In this document: positions 47,838 to 59,757 of the stretch, one piece after another
Layout: each line of letters opens with the position of its first letter
How positions within the stretch are numbered: the stretch's first letter is position 1
Source of the DNA: Brassica napus
Taxonomy: Eukaryota; Streptophyta; Magnoliopsida; Brassicales; Brassicaceae
Direction: 5' to 3'
Length of the DNA stretch: 64,000 bases
Assembly (NCBI RefSeq): GCF_020379485.1
Contig: NC_063437.1
Span: 2,542,001 to 2,606,000 of the forward strand
Notes under the pieces: generated by a model
Databases searched by the model: none
What the model saw: the letters and a program-made list of their open reading frames with translations, nothing else
Told to the model about the DNA's origin: nothing
Position numbers and translations under genes: made by a program

Positions 47838-49972
47838 TCTTACGTGAAATGAATACACCTTCCTTATACGATAAAATCTGACATATTATTTTTTTATTTT
47901 GTGTTCATTATATATTATGAAATAATAAATATATAGAATAATTGAGAATTGAATAACTATTATGTACATAATTAAGTTGGAGTAATTAAATAAATCAAAA
48001 CAATCCCTCTTGTCTACAATAATAGTTATTGGTAAATAAATAAAAACAATCATTTTATTTACTTTATAATTAAATTTAAATGATATTGACATAGATATAT
48101 AGTATATTTTAATATGGATATTTATTAATTGAAGCTATCTACTCATATAATTTTATTAACATTTATACATTTGTTGTACCAAAAATATTAAACCATTAAT
48201 CACAAAATTTTCAGTATTAGATTTTTAATAATTTAGTGATTTATAATCGTTTTTAAAAATTAAATGCAAATTTTAAAATTAAAATATTAAGGTCTCGATA
48301 CTTTTGCAATGAAAATTTTGAAATTAACATATTTATGTATTTTATATGGTATATATTTAAATATTAAATATTAAATATTATATATATATATAATCTGAAT
48401 ATATATTAAATGAAACTTCTTATTTATATGATTTATAATCATTTGTATCTTGTTATAACAAAAAAAAAAAGTTAAACCATTGATCACAATTTTTTTAATG
48501 TGAGACATTTAACAATATTAGTAACTAGAGGTTTGCCGGCGCTACGCGCCGGTTTTTAGAATATTATTTAGGTATTTTGATACATATTTTAAATATATGA
48601 TTTAGTTGTTAACACAGATTTATGTGATTTTATAAATTTATGAAAAAAATCATGGTATCTTAGAAAATAAACTATTTATCGAAGACATGAAGATATGTTA
48701 ATTTGACTATCCTATCAGCATAATTGATTTTACTTTTGTATTAAAAATTTTATACTTGAAAGACTTTATAATTAATTAGATATTTTTTTATATTTTAAGA
48801 AAAGATACACATGTCTGCATCTTAGTTATCTTACAATTATCATTTCAAAATTAGAAAGTTGATAAGTTTTGTCAAACTAAATTTCTAATAGAGCCCAAAC
48901 CAAGCAAATATTATTAAACATATTATAATCACACACTTAAGTAAACTATTATACTTCAATATCATCAAGAGGAATGCATTAGAATTGATAGAAAAATATA
49001 TAGCCTTTTTGATTATTTAAGTTAGGAAAACATAGTTTTTACAAAACATGATGAATGATCTAATATGCAAAAATATGATGTGTATTTTGCGTATACCATT
49101 AGCAGAACATGTAATTTTCACATAGACTCTTACTTCAGGCTCATATACATATTTATTAATTTTGTTTCATGTATGCACTGAAAGAAAAATTTTTGTCTGA
49201 GTTATTTTATTTATTTGATATTTTAAAGCCTTTTGGACTGAGATGACTCTTCTGCATGGAATTGTACTATTATTTTTGTTTTATTTTTTATTTATTTTTG
49301 TTATTTCATTTTATTATATTTGTATCATATAAAATTTTATTTTTCTATTTATGGAATTTTTTCAATAGTAAAAATAATGTTTGTTTTTAAAGTGTAATAG
49401 TTGAATTGTTTATTATTTGAATGGAGTTATTATTTTTATTATGATATTAATAAATTTGGCCTTCATCATACGACAAAAATATAAATAATTAAATCTATAT
49501 TTTTATTAAGTTGTATATCGACAATGAGATATGATAGTAAACATACCTAAAAACTTAAATTAGATAAATTATTGTTAGTTAGATAAACATACTTCTTTAT
49601 TTATCGTTTATTTTGCGTCATCATTTGAAATCAGATGAAATTTTATTTTCAATTTTCAGATTACTAACCAGTTTCTTATTTGAAGCCACTGACCATGTTC
49701 TCTCCCCCTCTCGTTTTTTATATTAAGATTTGCTTGCAAATTTATTTTTTAAACATAATAGCTTTATTTGGTTACAAAATTTGTTGTGACATTCATAGAT
49801 GTTCCAAAGCATATAACAAACCCTAACACATTGCGTAATCTTATTGTGAAGAGAAGTCAACGACTTCTAAAAAGTGCTAAAATAATACATTTTTTACTTT
49901 CGATTTGTTAATCTTAACTTAAGAAACTTATTTTATTATTATTATCTATGTAATAATAATCAAGAAGCAGAA

Positions 49973-50196
49973 ATGAGTGAGTACTGTGAGGGTTCTGACA
50001 TATTTAAGGGCTCCAAGAAGCGTTTCTTCTTGGGGTCACTTCCGCATCAGGTTCATAAGTAATTGCCTATGTTATTTCTTTGCCATGCCCTCCAGGACGC
50101 TGACTGGAGTTTGGAACCAAATATCAAAACCTTGACAGAAGACTTAAACACAATTAGAAAAGTCAGGGAGCTGTACAACACCATGTTATATCTGTA
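49973..50196 (+). pseudogene. Unassigned coding-like piece in the Helitron
   Basis: Plus-strand frame MSEYCEGSDIFKGSKKRFFL...SLPHQ, then after a 45-base gap that looks like an intron but is too short for one, DADWSLEPNIKTLTEDLNTI and RKVRELYNTMLYL. Codon-like composition suggests a decayed host exon. No family recognised. Confidence 0.3.
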
Positions 50197-50474
50197 GACG
50201 TGAGGCCAATAGTAAGTATTGAGACACGTTCAAAAGCTTGTTGTTGTTTGTTTCTCGTGTGTGGTATGGTCATCGAAGAGTGATAATGCCAACAAAGATA
50301 AGCGACCCTTGGAAGCTTCAAATTCACATAGACATCAAATTATATACACAATCTGGAATTTCTCAGAATGAACTTTTGGAGCTAAAACATATAATGTAAA
50401 ATCTGATCTGTAAATTTTAAATCAAGATTCAGTATCATCAAATGAATACACACAAAAGAAAACGAAGAACTAAC

Positions 50475-50589
50475 CCTATCTAAATTGACACAGAGGTGAA
50501 TACTAAGGTTGATGCAGAGCTCGTACATCTGACCGCTATCAAAAGCATTTCCGTGCGAATAAATAAGGGGTGCGAGGGGCATATGGTAC
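50475..50589 (-). pseudogene. Alpha/beta-hydrolase (ABHD17-like) exon, captured
   Basis: On the minus strand, after a TTTACATCAG acceptor, the frame reads YHMPLAPLIYSHGNAFDSGQ then MYELCINLSIHLCVNL. This matches the oxyanion-hole region of plant ABHD17-type hydrolases (family: [28 protein letters not shown]). The exon ends near a GTTAGT donor. The serine nucleophile motif and the rest of the domain are absent, so it is a fragment. It lies in the same orientation as the Helitron that carries it. Confidence 0.8.
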
Positions 50590-50697
50590 CTGATGTAAAT
50601 TTCCATAAGATTCTTATTAGTGACTCACATAATCACTTACAGGATCAACTGAAAACCAAAATCAGTATTACAGAATCTGGAAATATGATGTTTTATA

Positions 50698-50740
50698 TAC
50701 CTTGTGGGAACTGCTGCAGATACTAGCTTTCTCAAACTTC
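50698..50740 (-). pseudogene. Possible small captured exon
   Basis: A 43-nt open stretch between a TTTGTTTACAG acceptor and a GTATAT donor on the minus strand (KKFEKASICSSSHK). It could be an exon of the same captured transcript as its neighbours; no family assignment. Confidence 0.35.
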
Positions 50741-51259
50741 TTCCTGTAAACAAAAGTAAATATCAAAAACCATTTTCTCAAAAATCAGATAGTGAGACGA
50801 AACAAAAAAACATTGAGGGCTATTTAAAGTGTACTTTGAGTTGATGTAAAGAGCGAATAATCTGAAAAAAACCTTTCTAAGAGTAAAGATACTTCCATTT
50901 TCTAGACAAAACCTGAGTGAGACATAGAATCAGCTCAAACAGAGTGACATGAGCTAACTTTTTCTAAAGAAAGTGAGTTTACCCCGATGCTCTCCAATAT
51001 ATTGTCCACATCATATATACACCAACGTTAACTCCTACAACAACCACACAATTTTCTTAGTTTTGGAATCCAAATAAGGTTTAAATCTATTTACAAAGAA
51101 TTATGAATCTCACCTAATTTGGCCACGGCATCATTGATTCAAAACAAATCAACATCATCTCAGGAAACTGAAACGCACATACAGACAAACGACAATTAAA
51201 GTTACACAGAAACTCAATATGGTGGGAAAATATTGAGAGAGAGAAGGAGAGGTATATGT

Positions 51260-51446
51260 AAATACTTGGAGAAAGAATGCCTAGAGATTTGTCCATGCCG
51301 ATGTAGGATTGGAGAGCGAGAGCATCCACATCTTGAGACACAATCGTAGAATCCCTAAACCTCCTCGGCTGTGGTCGAACAGAGACCCTCTTCAAATCAG
51401 CAAGAAGATGAAGGAATTCGCCATTGTTGGAGCTGGTAATTAGCAT
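51260..51446 (-). pseudogene. Captured 5' exon, unknown protein
   Basis: The minus-strand frame has coding-like composition: MLITSSNNGEFLHLLADLKR, then VSVRPQPRRFRDSTIVSQDV and DALALQSYIGMDKSLG. Upstream sequence resembles a leader. It sits about 0.7 kb upstream of the hydrolase exon in the same Helitron; it may come from a different donor gene, since ABHD17 proteins do not start this way. I do not recognise it. Confidence 0.45.
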
Positions 51447-51784
51447 AGATTTCGTAGATTCATCGACGTTAGCATGAAAATATATAGGAGACCTTCCGCC
51501 GGTTACGTATGAAGAGTGGGGCGAGTGGGATGAAGCATGTTAATAGTCGGAAAGAAGAAAATAAATGGGAATCGAAGATGTTACATGAAGTTAATTGGCT
51601 TCGTCGGGATGAACGGGACTACATTTTGTGCTCAGACACACCAAACTTGGGCTTGGACACAACAAAAACCTGATATAAGCCTAAATAAAATATTAGGTCT
51701 TGGTATAAACGTTGGAGAGTTCATAATGGTTTATAGAACAATTTGAGTACGAAAAAATTGGTTTCATTAAGGGGGTGTTAGTGG

Positions 51785-52046
51785 CAGGGCCGTCTAACAG
51801 CACGTGCAACTGGAGCGGTCGAACAGGGTCCGAATATTAAAAATAAATTTTTTAGAATTTTTTAACAATATATGTATAAATTATGGTCTAAAATTTCAAT
51901 TAAATATAGTATTCACTAATTTATAATTTATAAAAATGTTAAATATATATAAATAAAATTATTAATTTATTAAATTATTTTATTATATTTTAAATATAAC
52001 GTTAATATTTTTTGAACAGGTCCAAACAAAATTTGAGACGGCCCTG
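51785..52046. mobile_element. hAT MITE, 262 bp, perfect 8-bp TSD
   Basis: Terminal inverted repeats CAGGGCCGTCT...AGACGGCCCTG with a perfect 8-bp duplication GTTAGTGG (51,777-51,784; 52,047-52,054), the signature of hAT elements. AT-rich interior, no coding capacity. Confidence 0.92.
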
Positions 52047-52946
52047 GTTAGTGGGATATGGATTTGTAGTGATTGATAAAATTCTCAAATTCTATTGTTA
52101 TTGGTTGGTGGATTCTAAGATTCTTACTAAAATCTATTGTTATTGGTTTGATGATTGTTTAATGACTTACAAAATCTCTTATTATTCAAAAAGTTTGGTT
52201 TTTAAAGATTCTAAGTTTCCATCAAATCTAGAGTTATTGGGAATTGAATTTTAGATAATTTTACTCATAAGACAAAACTTCAAAAATCTTGCATATTACC
52301 TCTAGATTCTTAAAATCCTTGAATTAGAACATTTTCATAAACTTTTAAAATATGAAATACTCTTTATAACTCTTTACAAATTTAACAAATCTCTTGACTT
52401 TTAGAATCAACCAACTCTATAAAAACTCTACTCCCATAAAGTTTTGTTGCGGTGACACGTGGCAAAAAATACCCTATGCATATCGATGAGGTGGCTTCAT
52501 GAGGAGAGAATATACTCAACTTTATTATTATAGATTTATAGTCATTTTTTAAAAATTCAAAAGATAACATATAAGAAAAAATCTAAATTGTTTATTATAT
52601 ATTTAATGTAATTGTTTATTTTCTTTTTAGAATATAAAATTAAACAAAAATGATGAACGATGCAAAAGTTGTTATCAAATCTTTATTATTCAAAATCATT
52701 AATTGTTATATATATATATATATATATATGTTAATCGTTTTAGGTAATTTCGTAGTTTTTATTTATGGAAAGAAATTAAAATATTTTTTATACTACTAAT
52801 CACTTTTATATTTAATTTAATGAAAAGTATAATATATGTTTGGATGGACCAATTAATTTTTCTAAGAATTCTAAGAAGAATCATCTTAGTGATGGCACGT
52901 GGGTACAAAAAAATGTTGTAATGCTTCTGAATTAATATATAAAAGA

Positions 52947-53086
52947 TAAATAATTAGATGAAATAATATTAAGTAATCTAAAAATAATAATATTATATGT
53001 ATCTAAGTCTATATTAAATCAAACATGTTCAATAGGTTTAAAAAAAAAATGTTACGGACCCTAAATTAATATACTATTATTATATA
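52947..53086. other. Short spacer between Helitrons
   Basis: AT-rich, no feature. Confidence 0.4.
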
Positions 53087-53329
53087 TCTTTATATATAAA
53101 GTTGACTCGTGTGATGCATACCGTCCTTGGGGCTTTTTTTGACACGTGTCGGTTCGGTAGGGCGTCTGTGTAGCCCACGCTCTCCCTTCTTTGCGAGCGC
53201 GTCGTGATGCTTACTCTGCTGCGCGTTTGTCACACGAGGTTGGCTTTCTGAAGATTTATGCCCAAGTGTGACAAGAGAACTGGGTTTCCTTTTTCCGTAG
53301 GCCCATTAAAGTAGAAAAACTCATTTCCC

Positions 53330-54440
53330 AGAAGCTCTTCGCCTCCATCGTCTTCTTGACTTATCCTACCTTTTTGAAACCATCGAAATCACTCCTATCT
53401 TCCACTCCACTCAGCTCAATGTTTTTTGTTTCTTTAGCTCATCGCATAAAATTGGATTTGTAACATTTGATTGTTTTCTTATTGTTGCAGTCCACGCTAA
53501 TTAAGGGGACCAGCTGTTTATGTCTGTGTTTTTGATGGTCTGGTCTCAGCTGTTGAGACGAAGGTGTTCGTCGCAACTAACGTCAATTATACTATAAGTT
53601 TGTCGGAGGTTCTGGTTTTCCTGAAATCTTTTTTCAAATTAATCAATTCTACTTACCAACTCCTGATTTTTTTTTTTTATCTTTTCCCTTCTGACAGATC
53701 GTCTCTTCCTAAACAATACGACAAAAACCCATTTTACCTTTGACAAATAATGTGTTGTTGGACAAAAATGCATTTTTACTTAGCCTGCTTCTATGCAGTT
53801 ACTTTAAGCTTTAGTAAAGGTGAACTAGCAGACTCACCAGTAGTGGTTGTATAACACAAACTCATACATCTTCTTGGGTCGATGAAAACCTACACCAGGT
53901 CAGATATCTGAAAGCCTAAACTTTTTTACGTATCTGAATCCATTATCGTTTCCGGAACCTAAGAGAAAAGGGTTTCACTTTTAACCCAAGAGAAGCCAAT
54001 TATCATATATTGTATGTCAAAGATACCAGTGGGATATTTTGTTCTGGTTTGCTTATACTAGCAGCCATACTTTTTTCTTTAAGCTCTTTTTTTTATCAAT
54101 TGTTGTGCATAATTTGAAGGCACTGCATACTTGAGAAAAGCTGCATTATACAATGCAGCAAATGTTTTTCTGTTATCCCTATTATGTGATCCCTCTTATG
54201 TGTCACTTTACTTATCTCTTGGTTGTTGACTAGGTGAAAACATGGTCCTATTTTTGAACATGTTCTGCAGCAGCATAAAGCTGGAGCTGGTGCACAAAGT
54301 CCAAATGCAATGCCATGAGGATGCAATTTTTCCCAGAAATAGTGAGGTCATGACCTTTAGTCCTCGCTGAAGGCACCATCCTCCATTTGTTTTGAAAAGG
54401 AATCTACTCAAAAGGACAGGTTAGTTCCATAACATTATGT
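53330..54440 (+). pseudogene. Gene-like pieces, unassigned, in the Helitron
   Basis: 53,330-53,430 resembles a pyrimidine-rich 5' leader followed by an intron-like stretch ending TTGTTGCAG at about 53,490. At 54,255-54,415 coding-like sequence (QQHKAGAGAQSPNAMP, broken by stops) ends at AGGACAG|GTTAGT. These look like captured exons of host genes; none is recognisable. Confidence 0.3.
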
Positions 54441-56130
54441 ACAAACACTTCATCAGGCAACCTGGTTTCAAACAAAAATTATTCGGTCTCAGAGCATTTG
54501 GGTTGACGTTTGTGAATGTTGCAGCAAAACCTTTGTGAAAAGCCTACAGCCATTTTCTTCTGCACTCTGCTCTGTATTTTTGTTTCTTTTCTACAGTCAA
54601 TAATTTTAGAGTTCTAACTATTCTATCTATCTTTAAACTCTATTGCTTCTGATGTTTTTGCTGCAGTCTTCTTTTACTGATGTTTTGGCAGTAGTATACA
54701 TTTGATACTGTGTTTCCTTTTCAGTTGACTATTTGTTAGTTTCTGACTTTGTATATCAGTTTTAAGTTGACGATTCATGGTAAAGCATATTAGAAACTGC
54801 CTCATGTAAAGTTAATTGGATGCTTTTTTCTATAAACACCAAGATCTGAGATTAAAATGTAATGTTTATATAGATTGGAAACAAAAATTACTCAACCTTT
54901 TAATGTAAAATTCATCCGCAATGAGAAACACCAAAGAAAGAAAATCTAATCTTATGGGTCTAATCGGGTTGGGGAATAATAATGTTGAATCGTTGATGAC
55001 CAAAATAGACACTGTAACATGAAATATAGCTATTATATTATTAAGAAGACAGTGCACCTCCTTTTAACAACTATGTGAACGAAATCACCTTTCATCTTTG
55101 AGAAGAATGATCTCACTAGGAAGTAAATTTTCCATTTACAGTTTTATTCAGAAAACATTTCTAATTATATTAGATTTGAGTTTATTTTTTACCTTTTCAG
55201 TTTTTAGTGTTACAACATGTGTGAATAAATGGGATATTGTATATTAACGGGATAAAGTAACATTTTTTTCTATTCTATTGTTCAAAATAACTCTAGGCAT
55301 ACGTTAAAAACAATGAGATCAACTTTAGAAACAAAGTTTTAATTCCATCATCATTCAATTTGATGAATACATGTACAGACAATTTGCGATTGAAAGACAA
55401 TTGAGCTAAGCCTTTTATTAAAAAAAGAAGAAGAAGACAATTGAGCTATATCAGTAGAGTAAAAACCACATTGTCAAAAACCTTTTCCCTTTATAAAGAT
55501 GATATTTGTAAATAAGTTTTTAAAAATAATGTAATTGAGAGATGTATAATTTATATTACATGTGTGAAGAAAATATGATTGAAGAGTTATATTTAGTTTG
55601 GTTCAGTGTATTGACTGGAAATTTTAGTTTTTATCATACTGTTTGTAATCGCTAGATTAACATAATCACCAAATTAATACAACAAATATTCCTTAAAGTG
55701 GAATGTTAACGTAATCACCAAATATTCCCTTCTCCTTATGTTTCTTATTTATCAGTGGAATGTTAACGTATACCTCTGCTTTATATTAAAGGCACGTGTA
55801 GCTCAATGCATACAATGCTCTGTAAGTTGATCCAAAATCATTTGAATATACAGAAATACAGAAAACTGTTATGTTGTAGGAACTTTAACAGATTGTTGGA
55901 GGCTCATACGATGTCCTCACCTGATTGAAATTTGGTAGTGGACAGTGGACACTCTATTATGTAACTTATGAATCTGATCTCATTTAGTACATAGTGGCTC
56001 TGTGAGTTTTAGTGTTCATAATTGTTTGCTTAATAAAATATTACATTGTCAAATAAGTTATGCTATTTTAGTTGATAGTCTTCTGATTATTCTTACAGAT
56101 AATTTACAAGAATACAATAGAAAGTGCTAT

Positions 56131-56245
56131 GATGATCCTAAAGTATCAAGACAAAGTTACGGAAATGAAATCGATGTTTGGAGTGAAGGGACTATTCCAA
56201 TCATCTTGCTTTGTGGTGTGCCTCCTTTTTGGGCTGCTACCATAT
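56131..56245 (+). pseudogene. Calcium-dependent protein kinase (CDPK) fragment
   Basis: The frame reads [20 protein letters not shown] followed by GVPPFWAAT, matching kinase subdomains VIII-IX of CDPK/CRK proteins (family: [29 protein letters not shown]). Only about 40 residues are present; the preceding A-P-E-V-L is replaced by unrelated residues and the frame leaves the family after WAAT. It lies 30 bp left of a nested Helitron insertion. A gene fragment carried by the surrounding Helitron is the best explanation. Confidence 0.78.
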
Positions 56246-56276
56246 TGCTAACTGTTTCGTCCATTTAATTATGTAA

Positions 56277-57529
56277 CTAGATTTTGATCCGCGCTTAGAA
56301 AGCGCAGGTTTTTTTCCGGCTAAAACCAAAGTTTACATAGATTATTATTTTGTGTTTATATAGATTTTTAAAGTTTAAAGTGATTATGATTTATATGTTA
56401 TCATGAGGTACGCAAATGTAGGTCACAATATTTTAAAGATTTGATAAAATATGTTACTTTGTGGAATAAGGAATATTATGCGAGTATATTGTAATTAAAA
56501 TATACTTTTTTTTAATTTTTAGAAGATAATGCTAATCCAATTAAAGTAGGTTAGCGAAAATTCTGTAAGTATTAAGGAAAATAATAACTAATTGTGATAT
56601 TAAATAAAATTTGTAGACGAAGCAATATAAATATTTCCGGATTTTGTTATTAAATATCGTATCTACAATAAATATTTCCGGATTTTGTTATTGAATATTG
56701 TATCTACAATATATTGTTAGCAAAAAGATTTGCACAATAAATTTAAATTGAGTTTTTTTAGATAGTTGGTAGCAATTTAAGCAATAACATAGCAAAGTTT
56801 AAAATTTGAATTTTTGTCAAATATTTAGCTATACCAACATTATAAGACTGTTTGAATCATACCAAGTATACGCAAAAATGGTTTGGTTTGGTATAGATAG
56901 CTTGTATATTAGATTTTGAGATGAATAAGGTGGTATAGATAGTTTGTATATTAGATTTTGAGATGAATAAGGTGGTTTAATGGGGCCAGTCTTATAGTGT
57001 TCTAACTCAATAATATTGTCATGACTGTAATATGAATGAGATTGATATATTGAAGAAGCATTTTTTTTATTTTTCGTGTACTATAAGTTATACCAACTAC
57101 GACATTTTGATATATACATCTTCTCTCTTTTTTTCACATGGCAGCATTCTGTATTAGGAAACATTAATATATAAGATTGTGTTTATAAAACTCGTATAAG
57201 GTCCGTATGTTATATAGGTCCGTTTGAAACATTAATAATATAGGTCCAATCTGAAATTGAAAACTATAAGCCAATTTGTCCGTTTATAAAACACGTATGA
57301 TTTTATATATATAGACTAAAACATATGTGATTTTATATGGACTAAAAGAGAATTAATTATGGTTAGAGTAATATATGGAAAGAGAATAAATTATGGTTAG
57401 AGTAATATATGGTAACATAGATAGCAGGCGAAATAATAAGTAGACCAATATACTATTAGTTAAATGAAAGGGTGCAGTAACCTTGTAAAAGTAGATTTTT
57501 CAAGACTGCTTCCCTTTTAATAGAATAGA
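56277..57529 (-). mobile_element. Helitron (minus strand), 1.25 kb, nested
   Basis: Left end: CTAG (56,277-56,280) after an A, then CCGCGCTTAGAAAGCGCAGG hairpin. Right end: minus-strand 5' TCTATTCTATTAAAAGGGAA at 57,529, preceded by A. A 40-bp direct repeat (TAGATAG(C/T)TTGTATATTAG and GAATAAGGTGGT) occurs at 56,915-56,975. No genes. Confidence 0.82.
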
Positions 57530-57897
57530 TTGATATGTTTTATGATTTTGTTATATTTACAATTAGAGATGTTAATTGTTGAGCAAAGCTTGAAGAGGTT
57601 TATTCATTTTAAATTCTCAATATTTTTCTTTGTTATTTTCAATCTTTTACTTCATTAATTCACTCATGTGTGCAAAATAAAAGTGTGATCTTAAATTCAT
57701 TTTAAATATGATCTTAGAAAACACTCATTAACCCACTCAACAGATCGTGTACATGTTCTTTGCTGCTAATTTTTGGAGTTTCTCTTTGAATTGGGCCGAG
57801 CTGTGTGCACACATATCAATTCAAAATGCAAACTTGCATTACCAACTTACAATTTTTTAAAAACGCAAATAACAAATAAAGTATGATCTTAGAAAAC

Positions 57898-58143
57898 AAA
57901 TTATAACAATTTTTCAACGTTAAATGTTAAATGTAAAAAAATAAAATTTACAATATGATCTTAGAAAACAAATTATATTTATTAGATTTAATTTAAAGTA
58001 ACTTTAAATTTTTTATAAAATTATAACAATTTTTCAACGTTAAATGTTAAATGTAAAAAAATAAAATTTACAATATGATCTTAGAAAACAAATTATATTT
58101 ATTAGATTTAATTTAAAGTAACTTTAAATTTTTTATAAAATTA
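57898..58143. repeat. Perfect tandem duplication of a 120-bp unit
   Basis: 57,901-58,020 and 58,021-58,140 are identical over all 120 bases (unit begins TTATAACAATTTTTCAACG). It lies just inside the Helitron 3' end at 58,209. No divergence suggests a very recent duplication, or an assembly artefact. Confidence 0.97.
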
Positions 58144-58209
58144 AAATGCATTTTAATGTAAATAATTTTATTGTAAATTTACCCGTCCGTAGGGCGGGCT
58201 AACTCCTAG

Positions 58210-58770
58210 TATTAAGATATTTTAGGGGATAAAGTTCGGAATCGGTAGTTACATTTTTAGTATTTTCATACATTATAAGATAATAGGCCAACAATTTTTT
58301 TTTGCTTATGGACGCTTAATTATCTGGGCCATATCTGCATCCAAATTATAAATCCCCGTTGCTGCCAAACCAGATAAGTTAAAAAATTTAATGCATTAGC
58401 AAAACCCAAAAAGGTATAGCTGGCCTTAATTCAACTTACCTTACTTGAATATGTGCCTTTAACCCAATTCATTGGCTGCTAAATTTCTACAATTTCTTTG
58501 TGACGAGCATAAAATACCTTCGACATTTAAGAGAGATCTAGTGGTAGGTTTTATGACAAGAAAACAAATCTTTATTGTAAAATACAACTAGTGATAAGAG
58601 GGAAAAATGTAGAATTACATAAACAAGATTGAAGGAAAAAGGCTTGCTTGCTAGCTATGCTTCATAATATTATATACAAGCACTTTTCTCCTAAACTTTT
58701 CACATATTTACAAACACAGAATATGAAGATCAGTTTACAACTGAAAAACCTTTTGAAACGTCTTCATCTT
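58210..58770. other. 3' side of the DUF620 gene
   Basis: Contains the likely 3' UTR and polyadenylation region of the DUF620 transcript (minus strand, below 58,770). No other gene; I cannot place the poly(A) site. Confidence 0.5.
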
Positions 58771-59757
58771 TTATCCCTCAAAATCTTCAATAGCTGTGAC
58801 TTTAGAGGAATTGAGTTTCCACGAATCTTTGCTAACTTTCAATGGAATCATCATTGGACTACTAAAATCTCCGAAGTTAAACCCACTTTCTTCATTTTCC
58901 TTGGTACACAAGTCACCTGGAGGCAAGAAGAAATCGGAAGACAAACCCTTCACATTAAACCCCACTTCTTCAATCTCCCAACTCTCTTCCATTGTAGTCT
59001 TTGAATGACTCTCTAAGCTCTCATCAAGCCTCAATAACGATACTTGTGTCTTTCCTCTGTGAGCAATCTGAATCCCATCAACGCTCTTATAATCTTGGAT
59101 CATTGTCTCAGAAGTAGTTTCCCATAGGACCACATCTTCTTCATCAAGACCAATCTTGATCCGCACGAGATAAGTGTCCTCTAGCTGGACCAAAAGTCCT
59201 GTTCTTTGACTAAAACAGCCCCATACGGTATGCTTTACTGTCTCCATACCGTTCTTGCTTCTTGATTTCAGCCCTGAAGTCTGTGTCTCGAGCTTAAGCA
59301 CGAAGCATTCTTCATCGTTAACCACCTTTTCTCCCACGCAAACCGATCCAGCAAACATATTTGCTGTGGTTTTAGGATCAAGCCCTTGAAGAAACCTTCT
59401 GAGAGGCCCAGAAGGTTCATTAGAATGTGCGAGCCAAGGACTTTGCTTCCAAGCTACGTTACCATCACAACCAGCACTGACTTTACAACCGGAAACCACA
59501 AGCTCTAAACTCCATTGTCTCGATCCTTTCTTCCATAACACGAAACCGCCCATCTCTCCTCCGTTTCCGTTGTTGAGATTTTTGATCCTCACCATCTTCT
59601 TCTTCCTCTTTCCAATTAGGGGTTTCGCTGCACAGAACTCGGTCACTCCCATTTTAACCTTTCCCATGGCATACATACTCTCTACTCTATCCAATGCTAG
59701 ATCTCCTCCAGATGCTGCAGTGTATTGCTTTACTATGTACTTCGCCATGGCTGCTTC
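58771..59757 (-). CDS. DUF620 family protein, exon 2 (bulk of domain, with stop)
   Basis: Second exon (328 codons plus stop), starting after a TAG acceptor at 59,758-59,760 with EAAMAKYIVKQYTAASGG, in phase with exon 1; the whole protein is 430 residues. Conserved DUF620 blocks are clear: GGFVLWKKGSRQWSLELVVSG, PLRRFLQGLDPKTTANMF, GEKVVNDEECFVLKLET, WGCFSQRTGLLVQLEDTYL, WETTSETMIQDYKSVDGIQI, IAHRGKTQVSL and a C-terminal WEIEEVGFNVKGLSSDFFLP. Length, gene structure and absence of internal stops indicate an intact gene. The last 40 or so residues are family-variable. This is the only full-length protein-coding gene I can support in the window. Transposons flank it on both sides (a Helitron end at 58,209; another Helitron from 61,247), yet the gene body is untouched. 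Confidence 0.96.
   Translation of the reverse strand, partial: EAAMAKYIVKQYTAASGGDLALDRVESMYAMGKVKMGVTEFCAAKPLIGKRKKKMVRIKNLNNGNGGEMGGFVLWKKGSRQWSLELVVSGCKVSAGCDGNVAWKQSPWLAHSNEPSGPLRRFLQGLDPKTTANMFAGSVCVGEKVVNDEECFVLKLETQTSGLKSRSKNGMETVKHTVWGCFSQRTGLLVQLEDTYLVRIKIGLDEEDVVLWETTSETMIQDYKSVDGIQIAHRGKTQVSLLRLDESLESHSKTTMEESWEIEEVGFNVKGLSSDFFLPPGDLCTKENEESGFNFGDFSSPMMIPLKVSKDSWKLNSSKVTAIEDFEG

Larger units (their letters stand above)
48535..52534 (-). mobile_element. Gene-carrying Helitron nested in a Helitron, 4.0 kb
   Basis: Left end: CTAG (48,535-48,538) after an A, then the strong hairpin CCGGCGCTACGCGCCGG. Right end: minus-strand 5' TCTATAATAATAAAGTTGAG at 52,534, preceded by A. Removing it joins ...TTAGTAA to TTTATAGTC and restores the surrounding family-A Helitron, which confirms both borders. 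It carries spliced pieces of an alpha/beta-hydrolase gene and other unassigned coding pieces, and itself contains a hAT MITE at 51,785-52,046. Confidence 0.8.
47838..52946 (-). mobile_element. Helitron (family A) interrupted by a 4-kb Helitron
   Basis: The two outer parts, about 47,838-48,534 and 52,535-52,946, are collinear with the family-A copy at 36,108-37,110: shared AATTTAAATGATAT(A/T), ATTTTCA(T/G)TAT/GT, AAATCTTTATTATTCAAAAT and GTAATTTCGTAGT in the same order. The minus-strand 5' end is TCTTTTATATATTAATTCAG at 52,946, after an A. The left (3') terminus is degraded or overwritten near 47,838. The interruption is the Helitron at 48,535-52,534. Confidence 0.68.
53087..58209 (+). mobile_element. 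Candidate gene-carrying Helitron, 5.1 kb
   Basis: A 5' end TCTTTATATATAAAGTTGAC after an A at 53,087 is followed by a GC-rich zone (53,120-53,290) with GACACGTGTC. The 3' end has the hairpin CCCGTCCGTAGGGCGGG and then CTAACTCCTAG|T (CTAG 58,206-58,209). Pairing of the two ends is inferred. Between them lie leader-like and exon-like pieces (53.3-54.6 kb), a CDPK fragment (56.1 kb) and a nested minus-strand Helitron (56,277-57,529). Confidence 0.5.

Noticed and set aside
58648..59008. Plus-strand frames over the DUF620 gene
   Set aside because: Antisense shadows of the conserved minus-strand exon.
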